This document shows positions 59,251 to 64,000 of a stretch of 64,000 nt of DNA, one piece after another (within the stretch, counting starts at the first letter, position 1; the number at the start of each line of letters is the position of its first letter). The stretch lies in contig JALIHJ010000003.1 of the NCBI GenBank assembly GCA_022984795.1, forward strand, positions 124,001-188,000. The letters are read 5' to 3'. Made by a program: the position numbers and the translations under genes. The notes under the pieces were generated by a model. The model saw only the letters and a program-made list of their open reading frames with translations, did not search any database and was not told the origin of the DNA. The stretch is from Fabrea salina. Lineage: Eukaryota; Ciliophora; Heterotrichea; Heterotrichida; Fabreidae.

Positions 59251-60687
59251 TTATAAAACTTCCATTTCCTTAACTAACTTTTCTTCTTCTTCTTTTAGTT
59301 TCAAAAACTCAAACCGTTTTTTCAAAATTAATTCCTGCTGGCGATCTTGCTGTTCTTCGATCTTTTTTTCTTCTTGTCTTAGTTTCTTCAATCTGCGGTT
59401 TTCTGCTACTGAAATAAGGTTTTCTGAGTGTTGTTTAATCTGTCTTTCTTTTTTGGCAACTTTTTCCCAAAAAGCATTTGACTTGCTGTTTTGTGCGTTT
59501 CTTAGAATGTCGTCCATCATTTGTTTTGTTCGTTCTTGTTTTTGCAGGCTTTTAATGCGTCTTTGTTCTTGGACTTCTTCGTACTGGTTCTTTTTGCGTT
59601 CTTCAGCTTGGAGTTTTTGGGTGCTTTGGCTGAGTTGTTCGTGTTGTTTTTTAACAGCTAAGTTGTACTGGAGTTCCTTTTCTTCTTCGCGTTTGGCTTC
59701 TGCTTTCATTTCTCTTTTGCATTCTCTTTCAATTTGCCACTTAGCTAAGTTTTTTTGTTGTCTGAGTTCTCTGTTTTGTTTTTTCTGGAGTTCGATGTAC
59801 TTGTCAATAAGTTTCAAGTCAAAAGAGTCGGAGTTGTCTTCGTGTTTGTGGCAAGCAGTTCTGGGTCTTATAGTTTGTTTGGGTAGAGTTTTCAGTGGCT
59901 TTTTTGGCTGGGGTTTTTCCAAAGTGGGAATTTTAATGCTTGACTGGGAGAGTTGGGACTTGTCGTAGAAGTAGTTCCAGTACTCAACGATTTCTTGGAA
60001 CAGTTGAAGTAGCAAATAGCACTCAGCTTTGTAAGAGGCTTGGTTTAGTTCCTGAACATCAACTGAAGAAAGTACTTTGGATATTTTAAAAAGGTTTTCA
60101 CAGGGTACTTTTCTTTGTTCTAGGTCCTGAGGAAGGTTCCTTAGCTTTTGTACAACTAGTCCTGGCTGAGCAACAGCCTTTTGGAACTCTTCCCAGGGTT
60201 TGGGAGGCACTTCTTTGTCTAGAAGCACTAGAAAGCAAACTCCTAGGAGTTCTACGCTTTTGCTGGTGTTTTTGATGTTTTTGAGGTTTTTGATTTTCTT
60301 GACATTCAGTTCTTTAATGGTGTTTCCGAGGAAGTGGGACTCGTCTACAAGGGGCTTGTGAAGGTTTTCTTTAACTTTGCTTTTAGCTTTGTTTGGTTTG
60401 TCTAAGCTAATGTTGAATTCAGCTGCGAGTTGTTGGAGTTTTTCTCTGTACTGTTTGGGAAGAGGTACTTTGAGTTCTTTGATTTGGGTTTGCAGATCAC
60501 TCAAGAATTCTTTGAATGAAACACTTTCAGGGTAGTTTTCTTGTATGAAGTTAAACATCAAGGATTCTTTTTCAGACTCTGTTTGTGAGTTTTCTGAGTC
60601 TTCTTCTATTGTGGCAAACCCTTCCAAGTTCTCTAACTGCAGTTTGGGAATACTTTCTGGGTCACTTTCAGTTGGCTTTTCTTCCAT
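59251..60687 (-). CDS. Coiled-coil protein with a possible dynein-stalk-like segment
   Basis: Residues about 85-245 of this 478-residue protein have the layout of the dynein heavy-chain microtubule-binding/stalk region: IKELNVKKIKNLKNIKNTSK, VELLGVCFLVLLDKEVPPKPW..F, LRNLPQDLEQRKVPCENLFKI and VDVQELNQASYKAECYLLLQLFQEIVEYWNYF. From about 300 to the end it is a highly charged helix (EREC-KREMKAEAKREEEKELQ, KKQHEQLSQSTQKLQAEERKK). The dynein resemblance is by eye and unverified. It is probably cytoskeletal. The next same-strand gene begins 7 nt downstream. Confidence 0.65.
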   Translation of the reverse strand: MEEKPTESDPESIPKLQLENLEGFATIEEDSENSQTESEKESLMFNFIQENYPESVSFKEFLSDLQTQIKELKVPLPKQYREKLQQLAAEFNISLDKPNKAKSKVKENLHKPLVDESHFLGNTIKELNVKKIKNLKNIKNTSKSVELLGVCFLVLLDKEVPPKPWEEFQKAVAQPGLVVQKLRNLPQDLEQRKVPCENLFKISKVLSSVDVQELNQASYKAECYLLLQLFQEIVEYWNYFYDKSQLSQSSIKIPTLEKPQPKKPLKTLPKQTIRPRTACHKHEDNSDSFDLKLIDKYIELQKKQNRELRQQKNLAKWQIERECKREMKAEAKREEEKELQYNLAVKKQHEQLSQSTQKLQAEERKKNQYEEVQEQRRIKSLQKQERTKQMMDDILRNAQNSKSNAFWEKVAKKERQIKQHSENLISVAENRRLKKLRQEEKKIEEQQDRQQELILKKRFEFLKLKEEEEKLVKEMEVL

Positions 60688-60709
60688 TTCTTTTAATTGA
60701 TATTAACGC

Positions 60710-61450
60710 TTAATTGCGCAGCATGCGATGCTGTGACTTAACACCTCCTTCTAGTCCTCTAAACGGAAATTCTCCTTCGATTTCAAAGTTCTCGTAAGGA
60801 ATAGCTTTGGTAGTGTGGAGGAACTTTGAAGAGCACCTTGCTGAAATTTCCCCTGTTGCATCTCGTCCAAAACAGTCGTAGCCTAAGTAGTAAGCAACTG
60901 CTATCCTTATAGCAGTCGACTTACTTCCTATTCCTTTGCCTGCTTGTTGTTCGTCAACACAGTCCATGAATGCATAATAAACTTTTCCTTGAGCTTCTAG
61001 CTCTACTTCTCTTGCAGCACGCACAATCGTACCAATGTTTTTAAACTTGCGTATAATACTTTGGTCTCCGTCTAAAGGAAGCAGTTTCATATTGGAGTAG
61101 TCAGTATTTATGAACGCCCCCACTACAGTATCTCCTTGCAGTGTAACTATTGAGTGAGGAACGTAGTCAATGTGATGCAGCCTTTCAAGACGAGCGTAAA
61201 ACCACTCTTCAATAGTGATGTTTTGGAAAACAGCAGGGGGGTTCCTTGTAGTCATCACTTTTGCTATCAAATTAAAGGCATCGTTTTTATGGTGTTCTTT
61301 GAACTTTTCAAAAGTAATTCCGGTTGACTCGTCTGTAAATGGCAAACCCTCTTCGAACTTTTGAACTTCTTGAAGAACTGACTCTTTTCGGAGTTCAGCA
61401 ATCAGTTGTTCCCAAGAGTTGCAACTCGCAATGGAGCTTAAATCAGCCAT
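60710..61450 (-). CDS. GNAT-fold N-acetyltransferase
   Basis: The C-terminal half of this 246-residue protein has the GNAT acetyl-CoA site: YYAFMDCVDEQQAGKGIGSKSTAIRIAVAYYLGYDCFGRDATG, with QxxGxGxxS, then SSKFLHTTKAIPYENFEIEG. The N-terminal half contains TFEKFKEHHKNDAFNLIAKVMTTRNPPAVFQNI, typical of a family of GNAT proteins common in ciliates and other protists. The acyl acceptor is unknown. It diverges from the WD40 gene with 36 nt between start codons. Confidence 0.82.
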   Translation of the reverse strand: MADLSSIASCNSWEQLIAELRKESVLQEVQKFEEGLPFTDESTGITFEKFKEHHKNDAFNLIAKVMTTRNPPAVFQNITIEEWFYARLERLHHIDYVPHSIVTLQGDTVVGAFINTDYSNMKLLPLDGDQSIIRKFKNIGTIVRAAREVELEAQGKVYYAFMDCVDEQQAGKGIGSKSTAIRIAVAYYLGYDCFGRDATGEISARCSSKFLHTTKAIPYENFEIEGEFPFRGLEGGVKSQHRMLRN

Positions 61451-61486
61451 TTATTTAAATTTAATTAATCGTTTTTTTCCAATAAT

Positions 61487-64000
61487 ATGTCAAACAACGT
61501 TTTGGATCTTTACTCTTCACGCTTGGCAAAAGGCCTGAGCCCTAGAGGAACTATCTCCAGCCTGGAACAACGCCCCCTTATGAGTAAAATGCTTTCAGGA
61601 GTGCCTTTAGGAAGTAAACCGGACGAGCCCGGGAAAAGTGAAAGGGAAATCGACGAAGCCATAGAAAACGCCAGAAACTTAAATAAGCTCAAAGGCCACC
61701 TAGACCAAGTAACTTGTGTTGTACCTTGCCAGAACGAAAGACTTCTGGCCTCTGGTTCAGTTGATGGAAAAATAATCATATGGAGCCTGACAAGCTACAC
61801 CCAAGATTGCCTACTTGAAGGGCATTCAGGTAAGGTCAGGTGCTTAGAAGTCATGAATAACTTTTTAGTTTCTGGATCTGATGATGGAACTGCAATTATT
61901 TGGCAACTCAAAAAAAGGTCGCAAGAAGCAGTTTTGCGCGGGCACGAAGCAGGCATTCGGTGCTTGAAAATGCTAGAAGAAGGATACCTTGTTACAGGTT
62001 CCTATGATAAAACTGTGAGATTATGGAATATTAACCAAGACTCTGAAAGTACAGTACTTGCTGTTCATGAAGAATCTGTTAAGTGCTTGGCTTTAAATAA
62101 GAGCATGAATTACGTTGTTTCTGGGTCTTCTGATAAAACTATAATTATTTGGGATTTCCAGAAGAGCTTACATAAAGCAACTTTAACTGGCCACTCGGGA
62201 AAAGTCAGGCGATTAGAGTTCACTGAAGACGAAAGGTACTTAGTTTCGGTATCTGACGACAAAACTGCAAGAGTATGGACCATGAAGTCATTTCAGGAAC
62301 ACTTAGTACTCAGAGGCCACACTGAGGCTGTAAGGTGCTTGAAAGTAATTCCGAATAGTAGTTACGTGGCTACTGGCTCATTAGACAAAACAGTTATTCT
62401 TTGGGATTTAGCAGGTGAAAAAGAAACTGTTTTAAGGGGGCACTCAAACAGGATACTGAGCATGGAAGTGCTAGAAAAAGGAAAGTACTTAGCCTCTGGA
62501 TCTAGGGACAGCGACATAATCCTGTGGGACCTTCAGAAAAAAGAACTCAAGACTGTACTAAAAGGCCACTCAGCTGGTGTGGAGTGCTTGACTTCCATTG
62601 AGAAGGGAAAAACTTTGATTTCAGGAGCCTGGGACACAAATATTAGAATTTGGAACCTTTATCCTCCTGTGCAAAAAGAAATTGTGATTCAAAACCACTC
62701 AAGTAAAGTCAACTGTTTGTTAAACTTCGGAAGGTACCTGGCTTCTGCCTCTGCAGACTCCACTATTTCAATTTGGAGTATAGATGAAATGAGGTGTGTA
62801 GGTACTTTAGAAGGCCACCAAAAAGCAATCAAAAGTCTGGCTTTGGCAAAAGAAAACTTACTAGCTACTGGGTCCTCTGACGGGACTGTCAGACTCTGGA
62901 ACGTAGAGGACAAGCAACAAGAAGCAGTGCTTGAAGGACATTCAGGCAAAGTTTGGTGCCTAGCTCCAATAAATGATAAGTACTTAGCTTCAGGAGGGCA
63001 CGATAAAACTGTAAGAATCTGGAACCTTTTTGAGTCAACTCAAGAAGCAGTGCTTGAGGGCCATACTGGACCGGTTTGGTGCTTAGAGTTATTTAGAGAG
63101 AACCTAGCTTCAGCTTCGTGGGATGGAACTATAATTATCTGGAACCTCCGGAGTCTTAGTTTGGAAACGGTTTTCAGAGGCCATTTGAGTGTAGTTAGGT
63201 GCATTAAAGTTATTGCAGAAGAGAACTACTTAGTTTCTGGTTCTAGTGACGGAACCCTGAGGCTTTGGAACTTAAACAGCAGGGAGCTAGATACCGTTCT
63301 TGAAGGCCACACTGAAGAAGTCAATGTAATAGAGCCAATAAGAGGAGGAAAGTACCTGGCTTCGGGTTCAGACGACAAAAGCGTTATAGTTTGGAACCTT
63401 GACCAAAGGAAGGAGCTCTTTAGGCTTGAGGGACATTCTAACTGGGTGAGGAACTTAGCAACGTTTGGAGAAGGCAAGTACTTAGCTTCAGGAGCTTGGG
63501 ATAACACTGTAAGAATTTGGGACCTTGAGTCAGGCAAACAGGTGTCTTTGCTTGAAGGCCACTCTGAAACGATTTGGAGTCTTAAAGTGATTGGGGACGA
63601 AGAGTACTTAGCTTCAGGTTCCTGGGACAAAACAATAAGGCTTACGGGGCTTCGCAGTGTTTACTCAGGAATTATTTCGAGGGTTTCTGGGGAGTGGGAG
63701 TTGTCTTACTTTGTGCTGTTCCAAAACTTGATTTCGAAAAACACAAAAGACTACTTCAAGCAGTTCAACTCTTTTTCAATACTGCCTTACAGAGTCAACT
63801 TGCTCCACATCTTTGCCTATTACGACAACTCAACAATGCTTTCGAAGGCTCTGAAAGAAAACTGCGACTTTATTCTTACTTCGAATAAGAGGTCCCCAAT
63901 AAGCCTGGCAATACAAAAGAACTCCTTAATTTCTCTGAACATACTGCTTGAGCACATCACTGAAATGAAGAACTCCTACCAACAAGACAACATCTTTGCG
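61487..64000 (+). CDS. WD40-repeat protein, partial; probable paralogue of the WD40-channel
   Basis: The first 838 codons of an open frame run past the window end. Starting at about residue 70, sixteen WD40 repeats of about 41-42 residues follow (GHLDQVTCV, GHSGKVRCL, GHEAGIRCL and so on; each ends in a GSxDxTVRIWN-like blade). They are more alike than usual, so recent tandem duplication is possible. After the repeats, residues about 735-838 read YRVNLLHIFAYYDNSTMLSKALKE and RSPISLAIQKNS, matching the ankyrin-like linker of the 26646 gene. A channel domain is thus expected beyond the edge but not seen. Confidence 0.87.
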   Translation, partial: MSNNVLDLYSSRLAKGLSPRGTISSLEQRPLMSKMLSGVPLGSKPDEPGKSEREIDEAIENARNLNKLKGHLDQVTCVVPCQNERLLASGSVDGKIIIWSLTSYTQDCLLEGHSGKVRCLEVMNNFLVSGSDDGTAIIWQLKKRSQEAVLRGHEAGIRCLKMLEEGYLVTGSYDKTVRLWNINQDSESTVLAVHEESVKCLALNKSMNYVVSGSSDKTIIIWDFQKSLHKATLTGHSGKVRRLEFTEDERYLVSVSDDKTARVWTMKSFQEHLVLRGHTEAVRCLKVIPNSSYVATGSLDKTVILWDLAGEKETVLRGHSNRILSMEVLEKGKYLASGSRDSDIILWDLQKKELKTVLKGHSAGVECLTSIEKGKTLISGAWDTNIRIWNLYPPVQKEIVIQNHSSKVNCLLNFGRYLASASADSTISIWSIDEMRCVGTLEGHQKAIKSLALAKENLLATGSSDGTVRLWNVEDKQQEAVLEGHSGKVWCLAPINDKYLASGGHDKTVRIWNLFESTQEAVLEGHTGPVWCLELFRENLASASWDGTIIIWNLRSLSLETVFRGHLSVVRCIKVIAEENYLVSGSSDGTLRLWNLNSRELDTVLEGHTEEVNVIEPIRGGKYLASGSDDKSVIVWNLDQRKELFRLEGHSNWVRNLATFGEGKYLASGAWDNTVRIWDLESGKQVSLLEGHSETIWSLKVIGDEEYLASGSWDKTIRLTGLRSVYSGIISRVSGEWELSYFVLFQNLISKNTKDYFKQFNSFSILPYRVNLLHIFAYYDNSTMLSKALKENCDFILTSNKRSPISLAIQKNSLISLNILLEHITEMKNSYQQDNIFA

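Noticed and set aside
1-64000. Transposons, virus-like elements, CRISPR arrays, rRNA genes, telomeric repeats
   Set aside because: None seen: no transposase, integrase or reverse transcriptase motifs, no spaced repeats other than protein-coding ones, and no telomere-like tracts at either end.

Overview
The window looks like a macronuclear chromosome segment of a heterotrich ciliate (Stentor, Climacostomum or Fabrea relatives). The genes are plainly eukaryotic (eEF2, 20S proteasome alpha5, PP4 catalytic subunit, GINS PSF1, LSm4, RPB12, ATG8, ALG6). Four introns can be read and each is exactly 15 nt (GTAA...TTAG, with an A at position 10). The genes read with the standard code, and three N-termini are myristoylation-type. 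Species cannot be fixed from sequence alone. Packing is extreme: 54 genes fit in 64 kb, and the gaps plus introns sum to only about 2.2 kb. No transposon, virus-like element, CRISPR array, rRNA or tRNA was recognised.

Layout. 1-9.4 kb: truncated AGC kinase, LRR protein, START protein, TPR protein, ASNSD1-like protein and a WD40/LamG/coatomer-like giant. 9.5-19.2 kb: PSF1, methyltransferase, triple-RRM protein, pantothenate kinase, GOST-type 7TM protein, a candidate structured RNA, complex I gamma-CA-like subunit, NIPA-like transporter, PLAC8, LSm4, A9-like coiled-coil protein, divergent Arf-like GTPase. 19.2-31.5 kb: ALG6 fused to a UBC-like domain, NAPRT, F-box/LRR protein, nucleoplasmin-like protein, USP53/54-like protein with a CaaX tail, a WD40-TRP channel fusion, GGTase-I beta and RPB12. 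31.5-46.8 kb: WHIM/AT-hook chromatin protein, small membrane proteins, LRR protein, ATG8, a calcium-dependent pseudokinase, RPS16, AIF-like oxidoreductase, PSMA5, ABCA transporter, Timeless. 46.8-64 kb: PP4C, ALKBH8, eEF2, release-factor-like protein, Tctex1 light chain, B-box protein, coiled-coil proteins, PH-kinase, GNAT, and a second WD40 array, cut by the window end, that is probably a paralogue of the WD40-channel.

The genes do not form one pathway; this is ordinary housekeeping and signalling content. The most unusual features are architectural. Three divergent gene pairs have start codons only 5-6 nt apart around one TATA-like core. Convergent coding regions overlap by 4-12 nt. Two same-strand neighbours overlap stop and start codons (TAATG, ATGA). 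Almost every ATG has a TATAA/AATAA-like motif within about 15 nt upstream. The best candidates for something undescribed are the WD40-propeller ion channels, the UBC-like/ALG6 fusion, the possibly prenylated USP53/54 protein, and two spacers whose ends pair over long range as in structured non-coding RNAs.
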